Source: Jidongwangia harbinensis (GTDB lineage Bacteria; Actinomycetota; Actinomycetes; Mycobacteriales; Micromonosporaceae). Taken from it: a stretch of DNA of 64,000 bases. Each line of letters begins with the position of its first letter. Position 1 is the first letter of the stretch. A program made the translations under genes and the position numbers. Positions 39,969-49,404 of the stretch are shown here, piece by piece. The stretch spans positions 62,001 through 126,000 of the forward strand of contig NZ_JAIWNC010000026.1 in NCBI RefSeq assembly GCF_020216025.1. Direction: 5' to 3'. Under the pieces are notes generated by a model. The model saw only the letters and a program-made list of their open reading frames with translations, was not told the origin of the DNA and searched no databases.

Positions 39969-41096
39969 TCACGTCCGGTGCGCCGGGTCGGTGCGCGGAA
40001 GGCGGCACCGCACCGCCGCCGCCGTGCCCAGCAACGGCACCGCCAGCAGGGCGAACAGCACCGCCACCGGCGCCACCGCCGCGCCGGCCCCGACGAACCC
40101 GTACAGCCCGACCGCGACCACCTCCGATGCGAACCCGCTCACCGACAGCACGGTGGCCCGGGTGGCACTGCCGATCGCGTCCTGCAGGCGGGTCTCGGTC
40201 ACGATGATGGCGAACTGCAGCAGGCCGAACGCCACCGCGATCGGCAGCATCCCGGCCAGGTGCCGGCTCAGCGCTCCGGTCGCGAGCAGCACGGCCGCGG
40301 CGGCCAGCAGCCCGGACAGCCCGGCCGGGGAGATCGCGGCCCAGCGCCCGGCGAGCGCGCTGCCGACCGCCATGGCCAGGGCCGGCAGGGCGAACAGCAG
40401 CGGCACCAGGGTGGTCGGCGCACCCGCGGCCCGGGACAGCAGCGGCAGGTACTCGTCCAGCGCGGTGAAGCCCGGCACCAGAGCGCCGATCGCCACCGCC
40501 CACGCCACCCGGCGGCTCCCCCGCACCTCGCGCAGACCGGCCCGCAACGTGTCGGCGTAACCCCGCACGCCGCCGTACTCGTCCGCGTCCTGCTGACGTG
40601 GCGTCTCCGGGAACCCCAGCGCGAGCAGTCCGCCCGCCGCGGTGACGGCCACGCTCAGCGCGCCGACCAGCGGATAGCCGCCCCAGGCGTAGGCCGGCGC
40701 GGCGGCCGTCGTGGCCACCAGCATGGCCAGGATCGCGACCGTGCCGCCGCGACCGGCGATGCGGGGATACCGGTCGGTGGCCCCGGCCGCGGCCAGCTCG
40801 TCATAGACCAGGGCTTCCAGCGTGCCCGAGGCGAGCGCCCCGCCCAGACCCCAGAGCACGAAACCCAGCGCAAAGCCGGGGTACGTGGCCCACAGCGTCC
40901 AGGTGGCGTACCCGGCAGCGGTGAGCAGCGCGCCGAGGGTGTACAGGCGGCGGCGGGACCAGGTGTCCGCCCAGGCGCCGGAGGGCACCTCGAAGGTGAA
41001 CGACACCGCGGACCAGAGCACGAACAGTGACGAGATCTGGCCGGTGGAGAGTCCGGCGTCCGCGAACAGCAGCACGTACACCGGGTAGAGGAGCAC
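39969..41096 (-). CDS. MFS transporter, N-terminus interrupted by in-frame TGA
   Basis: A 375 aa MFS protein with about 11-12 helices. Motif A is WADTWSRRRLYTLG between helices 2 and 3. The GTG at 41096 begins inside helix 1 (LLYPVYVLLFADAGLS). Upstream the same frame encodes a plausible natural N-terminus: ATG at 41198, nine codons, TGA at 41169-41171, then RRDAAAARVARRLYAVRACEDG joining smoothly to helix 1. Either translation re-starts at GTG 41096, or the TGA is read through, or the gene is a recent pseudogene. A near-consensus -10 (CACCGT) lies 6 nt before ATG 41198. Confidence 0.75.
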   Translation of the reverse strand: MLLYPVYVLLFADAGLSTGQISSLFVLWSAVSFTFEVPSGAWADTWSRRRLYTLGALLTAAGYATWTLWATYPGFALGFVLWGLGGALASGTLEALVYDELAAAGATDRYPRIAGRGGTVAILAMLVATTAAAPAYAWGGYPLVGALSVAVTAAGGLLALGFPETPRQQDADEYGGVRGYADTLRAGLREVRGSRRVAWAVAIGALVPGFTALDEYLPLLSRAAGAPTTLVPLLFALPALAMAVGSALAGRWAAISPAGLSGLLAAAAVLLATGALSRHLAGMLPIAVAFGLLQFAIIVTETRLQDAIGSATRATVLSVSGFASEVVAVGLYGFVGAGAAVAPVAVLFALLAVPLLGTAAAVRCRLPRTDPAHRT

Positions 41097-41238
41097 ACCG
41101 TCCTCGCAGGCCCGGACCGCGTACAGACGGCGGGCGACACGGGCGGCGGCGGCATCGCGCCGACCAGGTCAAACGGGGTGTCGGGTGGCATCGGCCATGC
41201 GCCGACGGTGCCACCGCCGGCCCGGCACCGTCAACCGG

Positions 41239-42084
41239 TTAACCGGTTGCGGAGTCGCCGCGGCGGGCCGCGGCGGCGATCAGCCGCTCGGCCACCGCGC
41301 GCCGGTCCAGGCCGAGCCGCTGCGAGGTCTCCTGGAGTACGTCGTACGCCTCGTGCACGCCGCACCCGCGCTGCGCGATGATCACGCCGACCGCCCGGTC
41401 GACGATCGCACCCTCGCTGTGCGCCTCGCGCCGGCGCAACTCGCCGAGCAGCACCTCGGCCTGATTACTGAGCGCCATGATGGTGATCAGCAGTTCCGGG
41501 TCGGCGCCGCCCGGCTCGGCCAGGTACACGCTGAGCGAGCCGACGGACGAGCGCGGCACGTCCAGCGGAACGGCCGCCACCGCACCCACCCCGTCGGCGC
41601 GGGCGCATGCGGCGAGGTCCGGCCACCGGGTGTCGGCGGCCAGGTCGGGCACGGTGACCAGGGACCGGGTCCGGGCCGACTCCAGACCGGGACCGTGGCC
41701 CAGCGTGTACTGCAGGTCGTCGAGCTTCTCGGCACCGGCACCGGCACCGGCCGCGGCCCGGGTCAGCGGTTCGCCGTCGCCGATCAGCACGACGGAGCAG
41801 CGCAGCGCCCCGGGCACCGCGACGGCGGCAAAGGTGACCAGCCGGTCCAGCGCCTGGCCGACGCCGTCGGCGGTGAGCAGCTGGACGGAGAGTTCATGCA
41901 GCTGCGCGGCCAGTTCGACCGCGTGCAGTCCGCCGCCGGGCGGCCGCACCACGAACTGCGTCAACGGGAATGCCGGTTGCTCGGTCACCGGCGGGACGCG
42001 GCGCGTGACCAGTCGCCCGGAGCGCCGTTGCGGGGCAGACACCCGACGGATACTGCCATGGTCGGCGGCCGGCATGGAAGCCAT
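41239..42084 (-). CDS. GAF-ANTAR RNA-binding antitermination regulator
   Basis: A 281 aa protein. A GAF sensor domain covers residues about 55-205 (GALRCSVVLIGDGEP to LLITIMALSNQAEVLL). An ANTAR domain follows, with AIVDRAVGVIIAQRGCGVHEAYDVLQETSQRLG, the hallmark three-helix RNA-binding module. It should bind tandem hairpins in nascent RNA and prevent termination. ATG 42084 lies 5 bp after the stop of the 74-aa gene, so the two are probably one transcript. Later in-frame GTGs are alternatives. Confidence 0.85.
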   Translation of the reverse strand: MASMPAADHGSIRRVSAPQRRSGRLVTRRVPPVTEQPAFPLTQFVVRPPGGGLHAVELAAQLHELSVQLLTADGVGQALDRLVTFAAVAVPGALRCSVVLIGDGEPLTRAAAGAGAGAEKLDDLQYTLGHGPGLESARTRSLVTVPDLAADTRWPDLAACARADGVGAVAAVPLDVPRSSVGSLSVYLAEPGGADPELLITIMALSNQAEVLLGELRRREAHSEGAIVDRAVGVIIAQRGCGVHEAYDVLQETSQRLGLDRRAVAERLIAAAARRGDSATG

Positions 42085-42089
42085 GTGCA

Positions 42090-42314
42090 CTACCGGGCGC
42101 CTTCTCCCGGTATGACCGTCTGGGCCGACGTGCGGTGTTCCAGGAACGAGTCCGGCGCGGCCTCCAGGTCCGCCTCCCGGGCGTCGGAGTCGGCCAGAAT
42201 GGCCTCCGCCTGCGCTTTCGGGTCTTCGCTGCCGGTGACACGCTCTTCGGGCAACAGGTCGGCCGCGCGCTGCCCGACCCGGTCGTCGTTCTCTTCGGTC
42301 ATGGTGATCGGCAT
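42090..42314 (-). CDS. Small acidic hypothetical protein (74 aa)
   Basis: A 74 aa, highly charged, acidic protein whose body starts MTEENDDRVGQRAADLLPEE. Proteins of this style with PDSFLEHRTS near the end recur in Micromonosporaceae and Streptomyces as conserved hypotheticals. Two in-frame ATGs (42314 and 42302) are possible. Neither has a ribosome site. It is followed closely by the GAF-ANTAR gene. Confidence 0.65.
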   Translation of the reverse strand: MPITMTEENDDRVGQRAADLLPEERVTGSEDPKAQAEAILADSDAREADLEAAPDSFLEHRTSAQTVIPGEGAR

Positions 42315-42592
42315 ACCCGAACGGGTGCGAGGTAACCGGTGCGGGCCAACAAGTGCGCCGCCCCCGGGATCGGAGGCGGCGCAGGGTGTCGGTGTGCATG
42401 TCGCCTCGCGGCGAGTGGCTCAACACGGCTCCAGCCGAACGGTATTCCGTGAAGGCAATGGGTGAGGCCCGGGGACACTGGACACACCGACACCCGTCAC
42501 AACTGTCGGCGCCCCGCCGCGATTCCATCAGCCGATGTGACCCAGGCCACACCGATCGTTTGCCCAGCCGGACTGCGGGTAGACGACCTGCC

Positions 42593-42790
42593 GTGAGTGA
42601 CGATTTCCGCGTACTGGACGAGTTCCTCGACGACGCCTACGTCGGCCAGGAGCGCCTGACCAGTGCCGACCTGCAGCGCGGCGCCCTGGCCGCGGACCTG
42701 CCGGCGACCGCGCTGACCCGGATCGACGCCCTGCCCGAGGGCGAGTACGCCCAGGACGAGGCGGCCGAGGCACTGCGCACACTTCCCTGA
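42593..42790 (+). CDS. Small hypothetical protein (65 aa)
   Basis: A 65 aa acidic helical protein starting with [23 protein letters not shown]. The codon bias is strong. TAGACG 7 nt upstream is a near-miss to the -10 consensus. It is followed 17 bp later by the 59-aa gene in the same direction. I recognise no function. Confidence 0.6.
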
Positions 42791-42807
42791 CGACCGGAGG
42801 CCACACC

Positions 42808-42987
42808 ATGACCCAGCACGAGCACCTCGAGGCGTTCGGCGACGAGGACGTCACGGACGGCGACAGCGACTTCGCGTCCGAGCACGCCGACACGGTGGTG
42901 GACAAGACCATCCCCGGCGAACGGGACGACGCCGAGTCGGAGAGCCCGAAGGGATGGAGCGGCATGGACTCCGACGGCCCGCCGTAA
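42808..42987 (+). CDS. Small acidic hypothetical protein (59 aa)
   Basis: A 59 aa acidic protein, [20 protein letters not shown] onwards, ending [12 protein letters not shown] 42808 has a good GGAGG ribosome site about 7 nt upstream, and a strong terminator follows its stop. It is probably co-transcribed with the 65-aa gene. Likely intrinsically disordered. Function unknown. Confidence 0.7.
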
Positions 42988-43003
42988 GTCCACCCCATAC
43001 GTA

Positions 43004-43041
43004 CGAGAACGGCCCCGGCGTCCGCGCCGGGGCCGTTCTCG
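43004..43041. terminator. Bidirectional terminator hairpin
   Basis: A perfect 17-bp stem (43004-43020 with 43025-43041) with a 4-nt loop, between the convergent 59-aa gene and the DUF1360 gene. Confidence 0.92.
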
Positions 43042-43046
43042 TCGGC

Positions 43047-43649
43047 TCAGGCCTGGGCCGGGCTCCGCCCGTTCAGCGCCGGCGCGGATCCGGACTCCTC
43101 CGGCTCGGACTCCTCCGGCTCGGGGCCGTCGCCCTCGGCCGCCTCCTTGGCGATGCTGTACGCCATCTGGAGGAAGTCGGACACCGCCACCGCGGTCATC
43201 GCGGTCGCGGCCAGCCGGGTGAGCCGGGGCGCCAGCACCAGCCCGCCGGTGAAGCCGGTGGCCACCCACACGGCCATGCAGAACGGGCAGGTGATCAGTT
43301 CGCCGATCGAGTGGCGGATCGAGCTGCCCTGATCGCGTACCTCCTCGTTGAGTTCGGCCGCGCCGCTCGGCTCGGCGTACCGGGTGAACGGCGCGCGCAG
43401 CGGGCTGGTCACCGCGTCCTTGGCGATCAACCGGCTCACCTTGTGCGTGGCCAGGGAGATCAGCACCACGTCCTGGGCCGACGGGCGGTCCGGCACCGGC
43501 TTGCCGGTGACCTTCGCCGCGGCGGCCAGGCTGGCGGCCAGGACGCCGAATCCGCCCATCGCCACCACGTAGCCGTCCAGCGGTCGGTGCTCGTGCGGCG
43601 CGTACGCCTTGCGCAGACCGGTGAGCCCGGCCCGGACGGATCGCAGCAT
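43047..43649 (-). CDS. DUF1360 family membrane protein
   Basis: A 200 aa protein with a DUF1360 domain: [30 protein letters not shown] and [16 protein letters not shown], the Cys-x-x-Cys signature. About three hydrophobic segments suggest an integral membrane protein. It ends in an acidic tail of [10 protein letters not shown] repeats. ATG 43649 has GAGGAG about 6 nt upstream, so the longer frame was rejected. It follows the 80-aa gene closely. The function of the family is unknown. Confidence 0.85.
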
Positions 43650-43660
43650 CGGAGTTCTCC

Positions 43661-43903
43661 TCAGAAGTCCTGGGTCAGACGGCTCGGGTCGACCTCCCGG
43701 CCGGGGAACCGGGTCAGATACTCGGCCTCCAGCTCGGCCGTCCGCCGGAAGTGGTTCTCCAGCGCCGCGTCCGGACCGTGCCGCAGCGTGTGCAGCCGGG
43801 TCCGGTGCAGGCTGCCCAGTTCGCGGAACAGATCGTCGTCGGCGAGCCCGGCCGGGTCGATGCCCGTCTCGGAGACCATCACGTCGTCGCCGTCCTCGGC
43901 CAT
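43661..43903 (-). CDS. DUF6158-like small protein (80 aa)
   Basis: An 80 aa helical acidic protein, [20 protein letters not shown], with [19 protein letters not shown] and [20 protein letters not shown]. It matches my memory of the DUF6158 family. ATG 43903 has GGGAGG about 6 nt upstream. It is divergent from the gene at 43998 and 11 bp from the DUF1360 start. Confidence 0.75.
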
Positions 43904-43985
43904 GTCGTACCTCCCGCACCTCTCAAGCGCGATAACCCTGTGCCAGCACGGTTGCCCGGGCGGGCCGATGCCAAACCCGCGCCGG

Positions 43986-43997
43986 TACGCTCGGGGC
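43986..43997 (+). promoter_or_regulatory. Leaderless promoter
   Basis: TACGCT at 43986-43991 lies 6 nt before ATG 43998. No ribosome site is present. Confidence 0.6.
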
Positions 43998-44402
43998 ATG
44001 AAAGGGCTGTTGACCCCGGCGTGGATCGCACGTCACGCGGTCGCGCTCGTGCTCACCGGCGGCTTTCTGGGACTGGGCTGGTGGCAGTACACCCGCGCCG
44101 CCGACGGCAACTCGCTGAGCTGGGGTTACGCGTTCCAGTGGCCGGTCTTCGCGGGGTTCGTGGTGTTCCTCTGGATCCGCGAGGTGCAGCACGAGCACCG
44201 GGCCGGGCAGCCGGTCGCGCCGCCGCCGGCCGCACCGGACCCGGACGCTCCGGTGGGCATCGGCCGCCCGATCCGGGTGGCGAGCCGAGCGGCCCCGGCG
44301 ACCGGCACCGACCCGGAACTGGACGCGTACAACGATTATCTTGCCTGGCTGGCCGCCCACCCCGGCGCCGGACCGGCCGACTATCCGGGCCCCGCCCGGT
44401 AA
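43998..44402 (+). CDS. Two-helix membrane protein (hypothetical)
   Basis: A 134 aa protein with two membrane helices (residues about 14-33 and 43-60) separated by [19 protein letters not shown], then a Pro-rich linker and a C-terminal motif, [18 protein letters not shown], common in actinobacterial conserved membrane proteins that sit beside DUF3817 genes. The DUF3817 gene follows by 36 bp. Function unknown. Confidence 0.8.
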
Positions 44403-44438
44403 CGCCGCAGCGACGAACAGACCAGAAGGACGTGGATC

Positions 44439-44756
44439 GTGCAGGGAGCCCTCACCCGATACCGGATCATCGCCTGGATCGTCGGCGTGGTCCTGATTGC
44501 GCTGGTCGTGGTCGGCATGCCGCTCAAGTACCTAGGCGACAACGACACCGTGGTCGCGGCGGTGGGCCCGTTCCACGGCTTCCTGTTCATGGTCTACCTG
44601 GTCCTGACGTTCGACCTGGGCCGCCGGGCGGGCTGGTCGCTGGGGCGGATGGCGCTGGTGATGCTGGCCGGCACGGTTCCGTTCCTGTCGTTCTGGGCGG
44701 AACGCAAGGTCACCCGGACCTGGGTGGGCAACCGGGAGCCGGCCCTAGTCGAATAG
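44439..44756 (+). CDS. DUF3817 domain membrane protein
   Basis: A 105 aa, three-helix membrane protein with the DUF3817 signature: PLKYLGDN, GPFHGFLFMVYLVLTFDLGRR and VPFLSFWAERKV. Starts at GTG 44439. The domain is of unknown function and conserved through actinobacteria. Here it forms a pair with the upstream two-helix protein. Confidence 0.88.
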   Translation: MQGALTRYRIIAWIVGVVLIALVVVGMPLKYLGDNDTVVAAVGPFHGFLFMVYLVLTFDLGRRAGWSLGRMALVMLAGTVPFLSFWAERKVTRTWVGNREPALVE

Positions 44757-44871
44757 TCCGGTCAACTCTTTTTGTCGCGTTTATGTGACGCTACGAAACC
44801 TCGCAATAGCTCCGCGTTATCGGGATCATTCGGATGACTCACGCTATTGGTGCAAGTCACTACCCCGCCTC

Positions 44872-44899
44872 TTGCGCTAATTCCGAACATCGATAAGTT
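44872..44899 (+). promoter_or_regulatory. Promoter of the riboswitch-controlled NlpC gene
   Basis: TTGCGC (44872-44877) and TAAGTT (44894-44899) are spaced 16 bp apart, giving a predicted start near 44906 and a leader of about 230 nt. Confidence 0.4.
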
Positions 44900-44949
44900 G
44901 ATGCGGTTGATCCGGTCCGCAGCCATCGCACTGACGTGGCGCCGGGTCG

Positions 44950-45128
44950 ATGCTGCCGAATCACCGAGGCGGCGCGACGTGGGCCCACCCCCCGGGCCGA
45001 CGCCCGCGACGCCCGGCGAACCGGGGACCCACCGAGTTACTGAGGTGAATCCGCGCTCGCGCGGTAGGGCCTTCTTCCCGCCCGAATCTGTCAGCTAACC
45101 CGGTAGGCGGCCATAGCGGAAGAAAGGC
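44950..45128 (+). ncRNA. Cyclic di-AMP riboswitch (ydaO/yuaA class)
   Basis: The leader carries the conserved blocks of the ydaO class in order: CTGCCGAATC near 44952, GGTGAATCC near 45044, TAGGGC, CCCGAATCTGTCAGCTAACC near 45080 and GGTAGGCGG, ending GCGGAAGAAAGG. CTGCC can pair with GGCGG to close helix P1. In actinobacteria this class controls cell-wall hydrolases of the Rpf and NlpC/P60 types, exactly the gene downstream. High c-di-AMP normally turns expression off. Confidence 0.88.
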
Positions 45129-45137
45129 CACATACCG

Positions 45138-46097
45138 TTGTCACACGCCCGCACGAGGCTCCGGGCCCTGGTGGTCGCCGTCCTGGCGGTCGCGATCTCC
45201 GGAGGCACCATGACGGCGGCCCACGCGGCCCCGTCCAAGGATGAGATCAACAAGAAGATCGACAAGGCGTCCGACGACCTCGAGGACGTCACCGAGGCGT
45301 ACAACAAGCTGCGCATCAGCCTGAAGAAGACGGCCTCGGACGAGAAGAAACTCGCCGCCTCGATCGCGCCGGCCAAGAAGGCACACGACGCGGCCGCCGC
45401 CCAGCTCGGCGTCATCGCCGCCTCCGCCTACAAGGGCGGCCAGGTAGGCACCGTGAACGTCATCCTGGAGGGTCCCGGGAGCCTGCTCGAACGGATGAGC
45501 GTCGTCGAGCAGATGTCGCGCACCCGGCAGCGCGAGATCAACGCGTACCTGGAGACCACGAAGACCTATCGGGAGCGGCAGACCGCCCTCGAGGCCACCA
45601 GGGCGAAGCAGAACGCCGAGGCCAAAGAGCTGGACAAGCGCAAGAAGAAGATCCAGGCGGACCTCAAGAAGCTGTACAAGATGCGCACCGCCGCGTACGG
45701 CTCGCCCACCGAAAAGGGCAGCCGGTACACCGGCGACATCCCGTCCATCCCCGGCTCGGCCGGCAAGGCGGTGAGCTTCGCCTACAACCAGATCGGCAAG
45801 ATGTACGGATTCGGCGACGCCGGACCCAACACGTACGACTGCTCCGGTCTGACGATGGCGGCGTGGAACAAGGGTGGCAAGTCGTTGCCCCACCAAGCCT
45901 CCGCGCAGTACAGCGCCACCATCCGGATCAGCCGCTCCGATCTCCAACCGGGCGATCTGGTGTTCTACCGCAGTCTCAAACACGTCGGCCTGTACGTCGG
46001 TGGCGGCCAGATCATCGATGCCTCGCGCGCCGGTCAGCCGGTGAAGAAGCGGGACATGGACATCATGACGCCGCACAGCTACGGCCGGGTGAGATAG
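45138..46097 (+). CDS. Secreted NlpC/P60 peptidoglycan endopeptidase (RipA-like)
   Basis: A 319 aa secreted hydrolase. The signal peptide is near residues 1-30 (ALVVAVLAVAISGG to AHAA). A long coiled coil (about 33-190) follows, and a C-terminal NlpC/P60 domain has the catalytic Cys in TYDCSGLTMAAW and His in LKHVGLYVGG. Such RipA-like enzymes cut the stem peptide during cell separation, and the coiled coil is probably auto-inhibitory. I take the TTG at 45138 as the start because the signal peptide begins there and GAAAGG lies about 10 nt upstream. It is controlled by the riboswitch. Confidence 0.88.
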   Translation: MSHARTRLRALVVAVLAVAISGGTMTAAHAAPSKDEINKKIDKASDDLEDVTEAYNKLRISLKKTASDEKKLAASIAPAKKAHDAAAAQLGVIAASAYKGGQVGTVNVILEGPGSLLERMSVVEQMSRTRQREINAYLETTKTYRERQTALEATRAKQNAEAKELDKRKKKIQADLKKLYKMRTAAYGSPTEKGSRYTGDIPSIPGSAGKAVSFAYNQIGKMYGFGDAGPNTYDCSGLTMAAWNKGGKSLPHQASAQYSATIRISRSDLQPGDLVFYRSLKHVGLYVGGGQIIDASRAGQPVKKRDMDIMTPHSYGRVR

Positions 46098-46109
46098 CCG
46101 GGCAGCGTC

Positions 46110-46143
46110 AAGGGCCGGTTCCCTCGGTGGGGAACCGGCCCTT
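46110..46143. terminator. Bidirectional terminator hairpin
   Basis: A 14-bp perfect stem (46110-46123 with 46130-46143) and a 6-nt loop followed by tt, between the convergent NlpC and sigma-factor genes. Confidence 0.92.
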
Positions 46144-46157
46144 TTGCGTACGGTGGA

Positions 46158-47159
<1,002 letters not shown>

Positions 47160-47711
47160 CAGCCCTCCCGTAACGTCAGCAGATCGTGCGTTGCGGTTGC
47201 TGACACCTGTAAACAACAGATCGCGCCCTGCACTGATTCCGGTTGGTGAGTCGAAAGTGTCACGAATGCCTGAGCGCTAGCTGAGAGCCGCGTGCATACT
47301 TACTGAAGAGGCCCTCACTGAAGCATTCGGAGCCGCACCCGGCGCTGGATGCATACAGAGACGCATACCCTTCGCCCGACTCTCATAACACCATCGGTTC
47401 CCATCCCTCACAGCGACGGGCATCACGACTGGGGCTGCGACGTCCGTCACCACCCAGTACGGCCCGGTAGCCGTTTGGGTTCACGTGCAGGATCGACCGG
47501 TTGCCGCCCGTCCTGACCCGATTGCCACGCGGATTGCGCAAGTCACGGCCGCGGAACTCCGATCACAGACACAATGCGGCACGCTGCGGCGCAGTTCACT
47601 CGCCCATCCGGGGGACCCACGGACGGGTGACGCCCGCGTGCCGGACACCGCCGGCATCGATCTCCCGACGTGACGAAAAGCACAGCCACCGTCGGGCGCT
47701 ACGGTGCATCC
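47160..47711. other. 552-bp intergenic region between divergent sigma factor and SDR
   Basis: No gene has convincing codon use here. It is relatively AT-rich. GCATAC occurs three times (47292-47297, 47350-47355, 47365-47370), and actgaag is repeated near 47305 and 47322. These could be regulatory sites for the sigma-factor gene. The right end holds the SDR leaderless promoter. Confidence 0.5.
47700..47711 (+). promoter_or_regulatory. Leaderless promoter of the SDR gene
   Basis: TACGGT at 47700-47705 lies 6 nt before ATG 47712, which is where family homology begins. A longer frame from 47670 is therefore unlikely. Confidence 0.6.
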
Positions 47712-48395
47712 ATGGCGGAACGCAGCGTAGTCATCACCGGAGGAACCGGCGGCCTCGGCGCCGCCGTCGTTCGCACTTTCGTTACCGACGGGTGGCGGGT
47801 GGTGGCCCCGATCCGTCCCGGCAGTGCGGACCGGCTGCCCGCCGGAGCCGTCGCCGTGGAGGCGGACCTCACCTCCCCGGAGGACGTGCGCACCGCGGTG
47901 GCGGCCGCGGCGGGTACGCCCGGAGCGCCCCTGCGCGCGGTGATCAACCTGGTCGGCGGGTACGCGGCGAGCGGACCGGTGCACACCACCGGCGTGGACG
48001 ACTTCGAGGCGATGCTGCGGGTGAACCTGCGGCCCACCTACCTGGTGACCGCGGCGGCCCTGCCGCACCTGATGGACGGCGGCGGCTCGGTGGTCTGCGT
48101 GTCGTCCCGGGCGGCCGTGGCGCCGTTCCCGGGCGCCGCCGGATACATCACCGCGAAGGCGGCGGTGCTGGCGTTCGCCAACGCGGTCGCGGCCGAGTAC
48201 CGGCCGCACGGAGTGCGCTGCAACACGGTCCTGCCGAGCATCATCGACACACCGGCGAACCGGGCCGCGCAGCCGTCCGCGGACCCGTCCCGCTGGGTGT
48301 CGCCGGACGAGATCGCCCGGGTGATCCGGTTCCTGGCCGGCGACGCGTCCGCGCCGACCAGCGGCGCCACCGTCCCGGTCTACGGCCGGGCCTGA
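47712..48395 (+). CDS. Short-chain dehydrogenase/reductase
   Basis: A 227 aa classical SDR. The cofactor site is ITGGTGGLGAAVVRTF. INLVGGYAA takes the place of the NNAG motif. The catalytic Ser, Tyr and Lys are in VVCVSSRAAV and AAGYITAKAAVLAFAN (YxxxK). The substrate is unknown. The divergent sigma factor and the convergent kinase-like gene give no clue. Confidence 0.9.
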   Translation: MAERSVVITGGTGGLGAAVVRTFVTDGWRVVAPIRPGSADRLPAGAVAVEADLTSPEDVRTAVAAAAGTPGAPLRAVINLVGGYAASGPVHTTGVDDFEAMLRVNLRPTYLVTAAALPHLMDGGGSVVCVSSRAAVAPFPGAAGYITAKAAVLAFANAVAAEYRPHGVRCNTVLPSIIDTPANRAAQPSADPSRWVSPDEIARVIRFLAGDASAPTSGATVPVYGRA

Positions 48396-48439
48396 CCGCG
48401 CCGATCCGGCACCCGGCCCGCACCCCCCGCGACGCGGGC

Positions 48440-49222
48440 CTAGAACACCTCGATCAGCTGGTAGCCGAGTGCGGCCATGCCGGCCAGCAGCGCGCCGAAC
48501 GCCACCACCAGCGCCCGGGTGCGGGCGAGCGCGGCCGGCAGCCGGCGCGGCGCGGGCCCCACCGGCAGATACGGCTCCACCGCGTTCCGCAGGCGGACCG
48601 CGACCTCGGCCAGCGTGCCGTTGGCGTCGACCACCACGAAGTCGGCGTACTCGGGCAGCGAGCGGTAGGCCGCCGAGGCCGCCTCCAGGTAGGTCATGTC
48701 CTCGTGGTCGTACCCCCGGGCCTCGATCCGGTCGTAGGCCACCGCCGGGTCCACCGCCAGCAGGACCGTCACGTCCGGCCGGGGAAACCAGCGGTAGGCC
48801 AGGCGGGCGCGGCGCTCGGCGGCCGGGCCGGCGCCACGGGCCCGCAGGCTCGCGTACTGGCAGACCGCGTACCGGTCCATGACGGTGAGTTCCCGGGTGA
48901 CGGCGCGGCGCAGCAGCGTGCGGAGAATCGCCAGCCAGCGCAGCACCGACTCGACGAACAGCATGAGCCGGCGGCCCAGCAGATCTTCGGCGTCACGCCG
49001 GCCGACGGCGGTGGCCAGGCGGCCGAACCAGCGCCGGCCACCCGCGTTACGCCGGTAGGCGGCCGGCAGCCCGCGGGCCACCAGCGCGTCCGCCAACAGG
49101 TGTGCCTGGGTCGTCTTGCCGGAGCCGTCGATGCCGACCAGCGCCATGGTGCGCACCGGGCGGCGAGGCGCACGGGGCGGCATGCCGGGGGCGGCGGGGC
49201 GGACCTGCGACGGGGGAACCAT
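48440..49222 (-). CDS. dTMP kinase-like P-loop protein with C-terminal membrane anchor
   Basis: A 260 aa protein with a thymidylate-kinase-like core: ALVGIDGSGKTTQAHLLADAL (Walker A), a central TVMDRYAVCQYAS (DRY-type motif) and VTVLLAVDPAVAYDRIEARG. It is longer than Tmk (about 210 aa) and ends in a hydrophobic helix (ALVVAFGALLAGMAALGYQLI), so it may be membrane-attached. That is odd for a nucleotide kinase. It may act on a lipid or glycan precursor instead. ATG 49222 is chosen. TACCGT lies 8 nt upstream. Confidence 0.8.
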   Translation of the reverse strand: MVPPSQVRPAAPGMPPRAPRRPVRTMALVGIDGSGKTTQAHLLADALVARGLPAAYRRNAGGRRWFGRLATAVGRRDAEDLLGRRLMLFVESVLRWLAILRTLLRRAVTRELTVMDRYAVCQYASLRARGAGPAAERRARLAYRWFPRPDVTVLLAVDPAVAYDRIEARGYDHEDMTYLEAASAAYRSLPEYADFVVVDANGTLAEVAVRLRNAVEPYLPVGPAPRRLPAALARTRALVVAFGALLAGMAALGYQLIEVF

Positions 49223-49404
49223 ACCCACCAACGGTACCGCCGATCGTCACGTAGGGTTCTCCGGCGATCGGACGATGCCGCGTACCAGAATAGGGGTAAG
49301 GCGGGCGAATCCTCCCGCCTGAGCGGGTGTCGCGGGTGTGAAGGTGCGGGCGCAAGGGTAGTCGTCACATCGCACCGTCGCCGACCGACCCAGGGAGATC
49401 AGCC

